Source: Leptobrachium leishanense (lineage: Eukaryota; Chordata; Amphibia; Anura; Megophryidae). Taken from it: DNA of 64,000 nt. Shown here piece by piece: positions 9,729 to 20,866 of this stretch. The notes beneath the pieces were generated by a model. It was not told where the DNA came from. It saw only the letters and a list, made by a program, of their open reading frames with translations, and searched no databases. The position numbers and the translations under genes are program-made. Within the stretch, counting starts at the first letter, position 1. Each line of letters opens with the position of its first letter. The stretch is from contig CM019063.1 in assembly GCA_009667805.1 (NCBI GenBank), positions 189,406,661-189,470,660 of the forward strand, read 5' to 3'.

Positions 9729-12205
9729 AGATTTTTCCATCTCTTCAATATAGTTTCCAGAAAAATGGCACTGGTACTCCCATATCTAAAATACATAGGA
9801 AATTTATCTTTACAAATACAAAATTATTTTAAATAGTATTTCTTGTTTATCATTTTCCATGGCAATGCAAAAAAATTCATAAACTACTAGCAACAAAGGT
9901 GGGTTGGCCTAAAACAAATCGGTGAGCTACCATATGAGGGCTGGAAGCTCTCATAAAGTGTGAGTTACCATGTGGCCACTTTAAAAGTTTTTCATATCCT
10001 ATGTTTTTTGCAATATTGCACTATATGCTGTACTTTTTTGTTTTTGTTTTTGAGGTACTCTCAGTGTTCATTCGTTGAAACCTTCGGTATACAGAAAACA
10101 TTGATTTACAAAAGGATATTTCTTCCATAACTGGAAATTTCTGACAGAATCTATCGTCATCTAATGTATGTATCCCAATGATGCTCTATTTAAGCCTTGG
10201 CTTTGATTCTGGTGCTAATATTTGATCCTTATCCAGATAACTCTCTGTGCACGGTACCCGTATTCCCTTTATCCATTTCCCCAGGAGGGCAGAGAAGCGC
10301 TGCCTTGCTTATCCATTCCAATTTGTCCAATATCTGATATCGGGAAGATATCTTCTGCTTGGCGTTTATAGCGATCTCCGCTCCACCTTCCCAATTGTAA
10401 GCGCACTCCCGACTTTTACTCCACATACTAGCAACAAAGGTGACAAAGGAGGATAAATTAATACTTGGCTTAATCGTAGTACTGAAGTCGACTCCCAGGA
10501 AATGGCCCTTCGCTTCAAATACAGAAATCGAAACACACACGTAGGCTTCAGTACCTAGTAGGTGCATGAGTGTACATGAGAACCAGATCGATGTGGAGCC
10601 TTGTTCTTTCTCTCCACAATCGGGAATGAGAATTCAATCCATATAAAATAGGATCTTTTATTTTAAATAAAATATAATATAATAAAACAATGGTAAAAGC
10701 CTGACGCGTTTTGTCTATTACTGGACTTTTTCAAGGGCAATGTGATCACAGTAAGTGGCCTTATAAGGGAAAAGCCACGGTGAGAATGAAAACTTCTGAA
10801 TACTATACAATGAATGATGGGAAATGTAATGTCATATGATATTTGATTGATTATATTACCATCGCCTTTGAAAAAGTCTAGTAATAGCCGAAATGCGTTG
10901 TGCTTTTACCGTGTGTTTTCGATCAATGAAACAACATGGCATAACAATGGAGTATTTAATACTGACCTATTTACTAAATTGTAACACTATTGTTAGTCTC
11001 GTCTTTTCAGGCTGACTACACCCCATTGAATTTGTTTATTTACATTGGAGGATATCCCTAATTCCTCTCCTATGTAGAATCTTGTGAAGCCTTGCATCAT
11101 ACTGAACGCAAAGTATAAGTGTTAGTTAAGTTATGTTGTTGACAGAAACAAGTTGTTTTTCGCAGGAAATATTTCTTGTCAGTGTTACACTATGTATAGA
11201 TTTTAGCAAAAATCATATTTTAATTCGACCTGCGCTTGTAGAACTTTATCCGTGTTATTGAATGTTTCATGGAACAGGAGAAAGTCAAAGTTTTTGTGTA
11301 ACAAAGAACACAATAACCTGACTTGAGTGCTAAGAAGATGATTAATATAAACATTTAGGATTGTGAGTTATCTTTGTCAGAAAAGACAATCACAAAGAAT
11401 TTCTTTAGCAAATCATTGTTGTAGGGGTGTATTATTATACATGCCATCATTGATCCAAAATGAAATATTACTCATCCTTTCTTATATATTACTTTATTTA
11501 CATATGATTTTAGTGCACAGGCTGTAGAGGTAAGTTATGAGGTCACCGACCACACTATGCTGTTGAGCTGAAAAAACATAAGGCTCATTTGGCCTATGAA
11601 ACTCGTCTGGTTACCATTGTTAATTGATATACCCACAGTATCATGACTGTGAACCTTTTCTTTTGGCGTTGCATAACATATATTCAAAAGAGGGAGGGAT
11701 TTTATAAAATGTTTTTTAGTGATAATCGTTAGGACAACCGTCATTTTCAGAGTTTGATTCAAAACTGAATTACAAATGTAGAGGGATACTGTGCTGCTGA
11801 GAGAAAATTGAAACAAAACTTAACTTTTATTCATGCATAAAGCAAAAAACAACCAGGATGACAATATTACAAGTCTAAGTAACCTTTGTCAACAAATTAG
11901 GTAGCACAGGGAACACAAGGAGCTGACTCAATGTGTCTAGCATGAAAAGGAGTATGGCCTAGTACTAAGGTCCTTATATGCAAGCAGGTGACACTGCAGA
12001 AAGCTCCTGGGTACCCACACACTTCTAAACTACAGTGCTATATAGACACTGTATAGGAGGCAGTTTACCTCACAAAAAGGATGCACCCAGTGACACATAT
12101 AAAGTAAAATATTTTCATGAGAAAAACAAAATATTTGAAACTAAAGATATCAGCAAAATTTAATTTTAACATTTAATTTTTTTGGTGATAGTGTTTCTTA
12201 AATAG
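9729..12205. other. No gene; one inverted repeat pair
   Basis: No recognisable exon. The only structure I see is the inverted repeat at 10690-10915, listed separately. The frames at 10229-10567 and 11535-11816 resemble no family I know. Confidence 0.5.
10690..10915. repeat. Inverted repeat, possible Penelope-type terminal sequence
   Basis: The left arm GGTAAAAGCCTGACGCGTTT and TGTCTATTACTGGACTTTTTC faces the right arm GCCTTTGAAAAAGTCTAGTA and ATAGCCGAAATGCGTTG. About 47 bp per arm with about 120 bp between. Read outward, each arm has CTTTGAAAAAGTC followed by a GAAAxGCG word, reminiscent of decayed hammerhead-type ends of Penelope-like elements. That interpretation is weak. Confidence 0.5.
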
Positions 12206-12435
12206 ATTTAGAACTTTCAGCGGTTGTGGTGGAGGACAAAAAGTGAGATAAAAAGCCTCCACGCTGTAATGGTTATGTTTATTATTACAGAAGGGATCTG
12301 CACATCGCAGCAATTGAAAGAACTGCTTCCCAGAGCTCCTGTGCTACATTCCCCATATGCAGCAAGGAACTCTGGGTAGGATATGTCTCACTTTTATTGC
12401 ACCTGGGTCTGTTTTTTACACAGAACCCTTAAATA

Positions 12436-12651
12436 AATGCCATGCCATACTACTTTTTGTCCTCCACCACCACCGTTGTAAATACTGATTTGCCCTACAG
12501 TTCCAAGCATCCACTGCAACTGGTCATCATGCCTAGCTCCCAACTGATGAGGGTCCAATAAACACGAAACAGCGCTGTCCTAGGAGTGGCTTTGACCAGT
12601 TGCATAAACCTGATCTCTGCTAAAAAAATATATATAGTGTGGCATGGCATT
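12436..12651 (+). mobile_element. 216-bp unit with inverted ends containing a hammerhead motif
   Basis: The ends AATGCCATGCCATAC (12436-12450) and GTGTGGCATGGCATT (12637-12651) are inverted repeats, 13 of 15 matching. The unit carries the ribozyme motif at 12516-12604. There is no protein. It could be a small non-autonomous retroelement of the retrozyme or Penelope-tail kind, or an internal part of the surrounding foldback element. Confidence 0.5.
12516..12604 (+). ncRNA. Hammerhead ribozyme motif, type I
   Basis: All conserved core segments are present in order. CTGATGA is at 12544-12550. Helix II is GGGT (12551-12554) against ACAC (12562-12565), with one G-A mismatch and loop CCAATAA. GAAA is at 12566-12569. 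Helix III is ACAGC against GCTGT with no loop. The cleavage triplet GTC is at 12577-12579, so cleavage is predicted after 12579. Helix I pairs CTCC (12537-12540) with GGAG (12583-12586), with two C-A mismatches next to the core, and continues after an internal loop as GCAACTGGTCA (12516-12526) against TGACCAGTTGC (12593-12603). Helix I is the open helix, hence type I. The minimal helix III is typical of retroelement-borne hammerheads. The mismatches may weaken activity. Confidence 0.8.
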
Positions 12652-12658
12652 GATTTAA

Positions 12659-13871
12659 CCCTTTCAATGCGGTGGACGTGCACAGCGCGTCCAACCGCAT
12701 TGGTACTTGGCTGCGGAGGACGCGCTAAGCGCGTCCTCCCTTTGCAGCCCGCGATCAGCCGGTATTCTGGCTGATCGCTCGGCCCCCCGGTGTGGGCTGA
12801 CATCATTGATGTCAGCCCAACCTCCGGGACCCCGGCGGGCACGATAGGCGTCATCGCGCATGTGCGATGACGTCAATTTCAGGCCCCCCCGCCATTGCAG
12901 GGAAGGTGCCTGAAGGGGAGGGGGGGTCCTTCAGACCTCTCCCCCTCCCCATCCGTGCGGGCCAGCGATTAAAGGCAGGCACCGCCTGGAAGGGCACAGC
13001 CTGCCCTTCCAAGCGGCGGCTGTCTTTAACCCCTGGGGGGCTGGATCGCGATATGGCGCCAACATGCGCCGTATCGCGGTCCCCTCCCGGAGCTGGCCGA
13101 CATCTTGGATGTCGGCCAAGCTTCTGGGATATCCCCCTAATGACTGGCGTCATCGCGCAGAGCGCGATGGCGCCAGTTTTTAAATTAACCCCTTGCTGTC
13201 ACCTATAGTGGAGATAGGGGGTTCCAATGAACCCCCTATCTCTCGATCCGTGACAGCTAGGGGTTAATGTTTACTATCATTGGAACGGCCAGAGCGTGGC
13301 ATTTCCAATGATACCAAACATGACCTTGTAAAAAGTAAAAAAAAAAATTAAAAATAAAAATAAAATTAAAAAAAAAAAAAAATAAAAAAAAAAAAAAGGT
13401 TTTTTTTTTTTATTTATTAGTGCAACATTAATGTTCCCATTTCAATTATAATGTGAACAATGATGCTGCACTAACGATTTTTTCTATGGGGGGGCGTTTG
13501 CTAAAAAACACGGAATTTTCCCCAAAAAAAGTAACGATTCCTCATTTCTAATTTTTTTAACAAGCGCACCCAATAGAAAATATAACCGCAAATGATCGCA
13601 TTTTAAAATGTGAAAAAAACCACTTTACACATTGTAAATTATTGAAAATTCACATTGTATTGCATTTTTTGTTATAATATACAGACAAGACATAACGTAT
13701 ACATATAATAATGACATATTATGAATCTGCACAGTCTGCCGGAAAGAACGATATATAATATGTCTGGGTCATATATTAAAATAAGGCTTCAAAACGCGTT
13801 TACACATGATGAGCGAAACCGGTAAAAATTAGCTCAGCACAGTGGTGGGAAAAGGCTCAGCAGCGAAAGGG
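12659..13871 (-). mobile_element. TTAA-flanked hairpin-array element, copy 2 (inverted)
   Basis: Flanked by TTAA at 12655-12658 and 13872-13875. It is opposite in orientation to copy 1: GC-rich hairpins on the left, poly-A/T and the AACGATATATAATATGTCTG block on the right, ending CTCAGCAGCGAAAGG. Hairpins recognisable from copy 1 include GGACGCGCTAAGCGCGTCC, GGGCTGACATC/GATGTCAGCCC, GGAAGGGCAC/GTGCCC-type and GGAGATAGGGGGTTC/GAACCCCCTATCTC. The left terminus is degraded. There is no coding sequence. Confidence 0.85.
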
Positions 13872-14049
13872 TTAAGGGTTCTGTGTAAAAACTAACCCAG
13901 GATGCAATAAAAGTGAGACAGAGGTCATTTGCATATCCTACCCAGAGTTCCTTGCTGCATATGGGGAATGTAGCACAGTAGCTCTGGGAAGCAGTTCTTT
14001 GAATTGCTGTGATGTGCAGATGGCTTCTGAAATAATAAACATAACCTTA

Positions 14050-15280
14050 AATAGATTTAGATACACTTGGCAGGGCTTGGCAAGTTTCTATGAGAGAAGG
14101 AGCCAGTAAGAAAATCTAGGAGACCATTGAATATTTATAAGACAAAGAATAAATGTATGTTGAATAAACCAGAAGTTAAGGAGCCAACAGCACAATTCTA
14201 GGGGACTGAAGTTACATAGCCCTTGGATTAATCAAGGCCTTTGATACCTGCTAGTTTCTCTCCGATAGCTTTATGGAGATTGTTAGAGAAAGAAGGAACA
14301 GCGGGAATCGCAATTAGAATTTTTTAGAAGGTGACAGTAGCAGGGAGCTGTTTAGTATGTATTTATTGTTAATGTAACACTCAGCATCAGTATGTTTTTA
14401 ATTATATGGATTTCAGTGTACGAGAAGTTTAATGGAGCGAAGAGCTGGTTCAGGCCAGGGGCACACAGGTTTTAGCTGCGCCGCTGCATCTTGCTAAGTC
14501 CTACACGTACCAGCAATCAAATTCTTGCTAAACATGAGGAATTTTAGTGTTTATTTGGTAATTAGTTGCAATGCTTTGTGACTGTATGTGACCTGCATAC
14601 GTGTCTACTCTAAGGTTAACAAAACCAGGACCAGAAACATAGACATTTCTGTGTAAAAATGATGCACATGGTACATATTACTCCATTTATTTATATTTTT
14701 ATTTTTGTCATTGTGAATTGTAGTTTGTTGCTTCCTGCTTATTAAAATCCACTAAAATTTTCAATATTTTATTTCACTATAACCAGGGTTTTTTAAGTAG
14801 AACATATGGGTTTTGAAATACTTAATTCCAATTAGAGACATGATTCTAATGCTTTTTTTAAGATTTATTTTAGAAATGTTTATATAGGTTACAGTTGGAC
14901 TAAAGGTAGCAGTCCAGGTGTAGTTGTTCTTCCATTCTTTGAGTTTTTCTTTTACGGAAGCTATTGTGCAGACATGTTGTTTCTTTTGAGAATATCCTCA
15001 GATATCAACAGGATAGTTACTTGCAAAAGCAGGAATATAAACTGTGTTTAGCTGAATAAAGAATATTCACCCAAAATGAAAAATATGCAGGCCAGACTTT
15101 ATCCCTACTTCACTGTTGTCTCTTCCAGTCCCTGGTCTCTTGGTTTAAATATTGATATAACTACGCATGCGATACAGTGCAAGTCCCCCTAGAATGTAAT
15201 GAAACTCAATAGGCATATTTAATATCTTACATTCAGATCAGTTCAGAGAAAGGTTAAAACCAGGATAATAGAACAATCTA
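14050..15280. other. No recognisable feature
   Basis: AT-rich sequence without shared repeats or recognisable coding sequence. Confidence 0.45.
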
Positions 15281-16020
15281 GAGCAGGGCTCAAAATTTCC
15301 ACTCGCCTACTAGCATTTGGCGAGTGGAAATAAGTGAGGGCGAGTGGAAATGCACACACAGGCAGCACAATAAATTTCTGTGTAATCCAGTGTTGCCACC
15401 ATGCAGTCCCCCCTTCCCCAGGCTGCATGGTGGCAGGGATCAGCTGCGTAACCTGACCAAGCTTGTCTCTGTCACTGGCAGGGGGGTGGAAAGGAGCTTC
15501 CTTGCCTCCTCGCTCTGCTCACACTGGGCTCTGATGACTGGGTATACATCAGGGTCATACTGTCAGGGGCGGCAGGTGAGGCAGAGACTCCCCTGCCATT
15601 AAGTGAGCTCACATGCCAGTGCTATTAAAATAAATAAAAAACTGCTGATAAAAGAGTTAACAAAGAAGAGAACTCACCTGCTCCACGCTCCCCTGCTGTC
15701 CGTCTCTGCTCTGCTTTTTTTTCTGCACTGAGCCTACGAAATGTTGCGTAATCTCAAACTGGACTAATTGCATAATCTCAAACTGGCCAAGAGAGATTCA
15801 GAAGTCTGCAGCGCGTGTCTGGTGCTGCCTACTTCCTAAATCTATGCTTGTCAGTGCCTCAGAGAGGCACTGAGAGCAATGAAATTGCTTGGACCAATGG
15901 GAAAGTGCCATTGGTCTCAAGCTATTCAAAAAACACCTCCATTGGAGGCTGACCTCCCATGCAATTATTGACACAGGACAGTCATGTGATTGTCCTTGCC
16001 AGTCATGGGGACATTCTGCG
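15281..16020. other. Unassigned repeat-like sequence with a short hairpin
   Basis: Begins GCAGGGCTCAAAATTTCCAC, followed at once by a hairpin (TTTCCACTCGCC / GGCGAGTGGAAA, 15295-15330). CAGGGCTC-type starts occur on some hAT elements, but I cannot find a matching right end or target duplication. The rest has no recognisable coding sequence and leads into the minisatellite. Confidence 0.35.
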
Positions 16021-16978
16021 GGGCTGTGTTCCTGAGGCACATCCTGGAGAGCCCTGAGAGCAGCAAGAGATCCTGCAAGCACTGAGAGCAGTAAGAAGAG
16101 TTCCTGGGGAGCCCTGAGAGCAGCCAGATCCTGTTAAGCACTGAGAGCAGCCAGATCTTGGGGTGCACTGAGAGCAGTCAGAACATGGTAAGCATTGAGA
16201 GAAGTCAGATCCTGGGGAGCACTGACAGCAGCCAGATCCTGGGGAGCCCTGAAAGAAGTCAGATCCTAGGGAGCCCTGGAAACAGCCAGATCCTGGTGAG
16301 CACTGAGAGCAGCCAGTTTCTGGGGAGTACTGAGAGAAGCAATATCCTGGGAAGCCCTTAGAGCAGCCAGATCATGGTAAGCACTGACAGCAGCAAGATC
16401 ATAGTAAACCCTGAGAGAAGCCAGATCCTGGGGAGCACTGAATAGTCAAATCCTGGGGAGCACTGACAGCCGCCAGATCCTGGTGAGCACTGACAGCAGC
16501 CAGTTCCTGGTGAGCCCGGAGAGCAGTCAGTTCCTGGGGAGCCCTGATACCAGCCAGTTCCTGGGGAGTCCTGAGAGCAGTCAGATCCTTGGGAGCCCTG
16601 AGAGCAGCGAGATCCTGGGGAGCACTGAGAGTAGCCAGATCCTGGGGAGCCCTGAGAGCAGCAAGATCCTGGGGAGCACTGAGAGCACCCAGATCCTGGG
16701 GAGCACTGAGAGCAGACAGATCCTGGGGATCATTGAGAGCAGCAAGATCCTAGGGAGCCCTGAGAGCAGCCAGATCCTGGGGAGCCCTTAGAGCAGCCTT
16801 ATCATGGAAAGCACTGAGAGTAGCCAGATCCTGGGGAGCACTGAGAGCAGCCAGTTCCTGGGGAGCACTGAGAGCAGCCAGTTCCTGAGGATCCCTGAAC
16901 AACCAATTCCTATGGAGCACTGAACAGCCAGATCCTGGGTAGCACTGAGAGCAGCCAGATCTGGGGAGCACTGAACCT
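16021..16978 (+). repeat. 27-bp minisatellite, about 35 units
   Basis: The unit is roughly AGATCCTGGGGAGCACTGAG plus AGCAGCC, with CACT/CCCT alternation and occasional 1-3 base deletions. Because 27 is divisible by three, one plus-strand frame stays open for runs of a 9-residue repeat (ESSQILGST/P) at 16158-16361 and 16483-16791. Indels break the frame between runs. I treat it as non-coding. Confidence 0.9.
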
Positions 16979-17660
16979 ACATAAACTTTGTATATCTGGA
17001 TCTGATACTAGCCAGTGCCTCACCAGCCACTGACCTCACTGCACATCACTGGTATACGTGTATATGTCTGTGTATTAATGTAATTGACAAAGGGACAAAG
17101 AACAATGGGAGGTGAAACCTAATTATACACGGCAGGACAGAAAACCAATAATTCAGTCAGAGGTTAAAAATTGAGAAAGAGAGGTATCAGAAGATGTGGA
17201 TGGGATCGGAGGTGTCCCTCATATCATTTGCAGGGAATACCAGGGTGAGTAAAGTTAAGTATCAATCAACAACGCACACATTTCTGTCGAAACAACATTT
17301 ATATAAGCGACAAATACAGTGACCGACTGCTAAAGATAGATAACTAAAATGGTCAGTTATCTTGCTTTTGTAATGCTCATAACAAGGGTATTAGCAAAGC
17401 AGCTTCCCAAAATACCAACAGTATATATTAATAATATCTCTATGTGCCATAATGCATGTATATGGTAATTAAAGTAACACCTTGCATCTGTACTGCTAGA
17501 GGGATTTTCAGCAATAGGTCCTGACCTCTCTCTGGCTGTTGTTATACAGCAGTAAAGATTGCCATGCTATTTATTACAGTGAAGGTTGGGACTGCTCTTT
17601 GTAGCTTCTTTACAGCAATACAGTACTGAGAACTCACTGGGATGCAAATTTTTGGTATTT
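16979..17660. other. No recognisable feature
   Basis: Unique-looking AT-rich sequence between the minisatellite and the hAT element. No gene seen. Confidence 0.45.
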
Positions 17661-17828
17661 CTTGTATTTAGGGATGCATCGATACTGATACTAGTATCGG
17701 TATCAGTGCCGATACTGACATTTGCATGAGTACTTGGTACTCGTGCAAATGTACTCGTGCAAATGCCCCAATACCTCCCCCCGATACCAGCAGCCGGCGC
17801 TGAGCCTGCTTGCCGGTGTCCGCGGGCT

Positions 17829-18061
17829 GGGGAAGCTGGCCAGATGCAGTTAAAAGCATTTTGCTAGTGTTCCCCTGCGGCTGGCAACATTACTGAGCGA
17901 CCGCTGGGCTGTGGAGGCTGTGACGCTGCCTCCAGTCGAGACCTCACGTTAGACGCAAGATCTTGTGGGAGCGCGTCACTGCCCTGCGACTGCTTGGTAA
18001 CGTGGTCAGCTGGAGGGGAACGCTGGCAAAATGCTTTTAACTTCATCTGGCCAGCTTCCCT
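17829..18061. repeat. Inverted repeat within the outer hAT element
   Basis: The left arm GGGAAGCTGGCCAGATGCAG, TTAAAAGCATTTTGC (17829-17885) pairs with GCAAAATGCTTTTAACTTCA, TCTGGCCAGCTTCCC (18004-18061). About 57 bp per arm with a GC-rich 118-bp loop. Confidence 0.8.
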
Positions 18062-18237
18062 AGCGTCTGGTCTGAGGTCTGTATATAAATATGACTGGGT
18101 ATGTCTGGTCTGAGGTCTGATAGATGGATATATATATCTATATCTGGTGTGATTGATTAAGATATATATATCTATATCCGGTCTGAGCTCTGATCCATCC
18201 ATCCATGCATGTATGTATGTATGTATGTGTATATATT

Positions 18238-19459
18238 TAGGGATGAGCTGTTCGGTTCGATCTGTTCGGAGTTCGCATCGAACATCGGCCGTTCGACAGT
18301 TTGCGAACTTCGAACTTTTTGGGACTTTCGCCAAAAGTTCTAAAAAAAAATAATTTAGAAAAAAGTATAAAAAATGCTTAAAAAATACAAAAAAATCTAG
18401 AACTAAAGAGACTCTTTAATGCAGAATATTATAAGCAACGGTTTATTAGATATTGAATTGATATTGCCGACTTTGCCTTCCATTTGACTATTCTCTCTGT
18501 GTATTCCCTGCCTGATCTGTTTGCTTCCTGTTGCTACTGGTGTGCGCCGATTCTCACCATATACAGTAGCGCAGTACAAGTGCCTAAACATTGCTGACCC
18601 GGTTTTGTTATAGCTGCTGATGTAACTGAATAGATCGGGGATCTCTTCTGCATTACGAAAACCTCCACCACTACACTCTTCCACAATACCACAGAGGGGT
18701 TACTTACGGTGTGAAGGCACTTGCTCCCACCAAAGGCACAATATTTGGGGGCACTGCCACTGACACCTATACCAGATTCATATAATTTTAATATTTGACC
18801 GCAGGGTCCAACCCTGCACTCTTCCACAATACCACAGAGGGGTTACAGCACTGTTGCCGTCACTAAAAGGCCCAATTTTAAAGCACCTATTGTTACTTTC
18901 ATCCAAAGCCTGCCTTGGATGAGCCTTGAGTTTCACCATAATTTAGCCAAAAAATCACTAAACTTGTTCTGCGTGTCCTTAAAATGTCTCCTCTTTTCAT
19001 ACAGATTGCCGCCCCAAGCAGATGTTTATGAACAGATTAAAGGAAAACCATTTACCGTCATTTGAAATGTAATTTTTTTGTTTTTAAATGTTTCTATACA
19101 TCCTACAAATCCGCCACTTCACGGGCAGGTTATGGGGACCTCCTAGGCACGATATTTGAAGGAATTTTTCGTTTTTATTCTTAACCTTTATTTCATGGAA
19201 AACTCACTGTTGCTTCAAAAAATTTTTTTTAAACTTTTTGTCCTTGTTTCCTGTCCCCCAGGGCACTACCCGGACCACCATACACCTTTTATGGCAAATA
19301 TCTTGCATATATGCCCTCTTGGAGGGCACTCTAAAATTCAAACTTTCGAGTCCCATTGACTTGCATTGAGTTCGGTTCGTGTTCGAGTTCGAACTCGAAC
19401 TTTTGAAATTGTTCGAGTTCGAATGCGAACCGAACACGGGGGTGTTAGGCTCATCACTA
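18238..19459. mobile_element. Inner hAT-like element
   Basis: Ends TAGGGATGAGC and GCTCATCACTA, with a perfect 8-bp duplication TATATATT (18230-18237 and 19460-19467). Both subterminal regions are rich in TTCG words (GTTCGGTTCGATCTGTTCGG; GTTCGAGTTCGAACTCGAAC). No transposase is recognisable, so it is non-autonomous. A 28-bp block (CTCTTCCACAATACCACAGA and GGGGTTAC) is repeated at about 18676 and 18818. Confidence 0.88.
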
Positions 19460-19838
19460 TATATATTGTATATATATATACAGTCAGGTCCAGAAATATT
19501 TGGACATCGGCACAATTCTAACGTCTTTGGCTCTATACACCACCACAATGGAGTTGGAATGAAACAAACACAATGTGCTTTAACTGCAGACGGTCAGCTT
19601 TAATTTGAGGGTACGTACATCCAACTCAGGTCAACGGTGTAGGACTTACAGTAGTTTGCAGATCTGCCTCCCACTTGTTAAGGGACCAAAGGTAATGGGA
19701 CAATTGGCTTCTCAGCTGTTCCATGGCCAGGTGTGTGATATTTCCTCATTACCCCAATTACAATGTGCAGATAAAAGGCCCAGAGTTCATTTCAAGTGTG
19801 CTATTTGCATTTGGAATCTGTTGCTCTCAACTCTCAAG

Positions 19839-20866
19839 ATGAGATCCAAAGAACTGTCCCTATCAGTGAAGCAAGCCATCATTAGGCTGAAGAAACAAAA
19901 CAAACCCATCAGAGAGATAGCAAGAACATTAGGTGTGGCCAAAACAACTGTTTGGAACATTCTCAAAACGAAGGAACGCACCGGTGAGCTCAGCAACACC
20001 AAAAGACCCGGGAGACCACGGAAAACAACTGTGGTGGATGACGGAAGAATTCTTTCCCTGTTGAAGAAAACACCCTTCACAACAGTTGGCCAGATCAAGA
20101 ACACTCTTGTGTCAAATTGTGTCAAAGTCAACAATCAAGAGAAGACTTCACCAGAGTGAATACAGAGGGTTCACCACAAGATGTAAACCATTGGTGAGCC
20201 TCAAAAACAGGGTTTAGATTAGAGTTTGCCAAACAACACCTAACAAAGCCTTCACAGTTCTGGAACAAGATCCTATGTACAGATGAGAGCAAGATCAACT
20301 TGAACCAGAGTGATGGGAAGAGAAGAGTATGGAGAAGGAAAGGAACTGCTCATGATCCTAAGCATACCACCTCATCAGTGAAGCATGGTGGTGGTAGTGT
20401 CATGGCGTGGGCATGTATGGCTGCCAATGGAACTGGTTCTCTTGCATTTATTGATGATGTGACTGCTGATAAAAGCAGCAGGATGCATTCTGAAATGTTT
20501 CAGGCAATATTATCTGCTCACAGTCAGCCAAATGCTGCAGAACTCATTGGACGGCGCTTCACAGTGCAGATGGACAATGACTCAAAGCATACTGCAAAAG
20601 CAACCAAAGAGTTTTTGAAGGGACAGAAGTGGAATGTTAGGCAATGGCCAAGTCAATCACCTGACCTGAATACCATTGAGCATGCATTTCACTTGCTGAA
20701 GACAAAACTGAAGGGAAAATGCCCCAAGAACAAGCAGGAACTGAAGACAGTTGCAGTAGAGGCCTGGCAGCGCATCACCAGGGATGAAACCCAGCGTCTG
20801 GTGATGTCTATGCGTTCCAGACTTCAGGCTGTGATTGACTGCAAAGGATTTGCAACCAAGTATTAA
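19839..20866 (+). pseudogene. Tc1-like transposase, family b
   Basis: Starts at ATG 19839 (MRSKELSLSVKQAII). The N-terminal paired-type DNA-binding region has a first HTH (PIREIARTLGVAKTTVWNIL) and a GRPRK linker. After frameshifts between about 20115 and 20230, the catalytic domain continues: first Asp in CTDESK (20282), VKHGGGSVMAWACM, second Asp in QMDNDSKHT and Glu in PDLNTIEH at DD34E spacing, ending CKGFATKY. All three catalytic residues are present, but the frame is broken in the middle, so this copy is inactive as it stands. The stop codon TAA lies within the TTAA (20863-20866) used by the hairpin-array element. Confidence 0.92.

Larger units (their letters stand above)
12270..14049. 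repeat. Long inverted repeat, about 170-bp arms, enclosing ribozyme and hairpin element
   Basis: The left arm (12270-12430) starts GGTTATGTTTATTATTACAG and contains ACATTCCCCATATGCAGCAA and GAACTCTGGGTAGGATATG. The right arm (13876-14049) is its inverse, ending AATAATAAACATAACC. The right arm has an extra dozen bases (AGAGGTCATTTGC). Between the arms lie a 216-bp unit with a hammerhead motif and hairpin-array copy 2, which shares its TTAA with the right arm. Either a foldback transposon or two opposed copies of one repeat. Confidence 0.8.

Noticed and set aside
16158..16791. Repeat protein (ESSQILGST units)
   Set aside because: The frame is interrupted by indels between runs and has no flanking coding sequence; a 27-bp minisatellite explains it.
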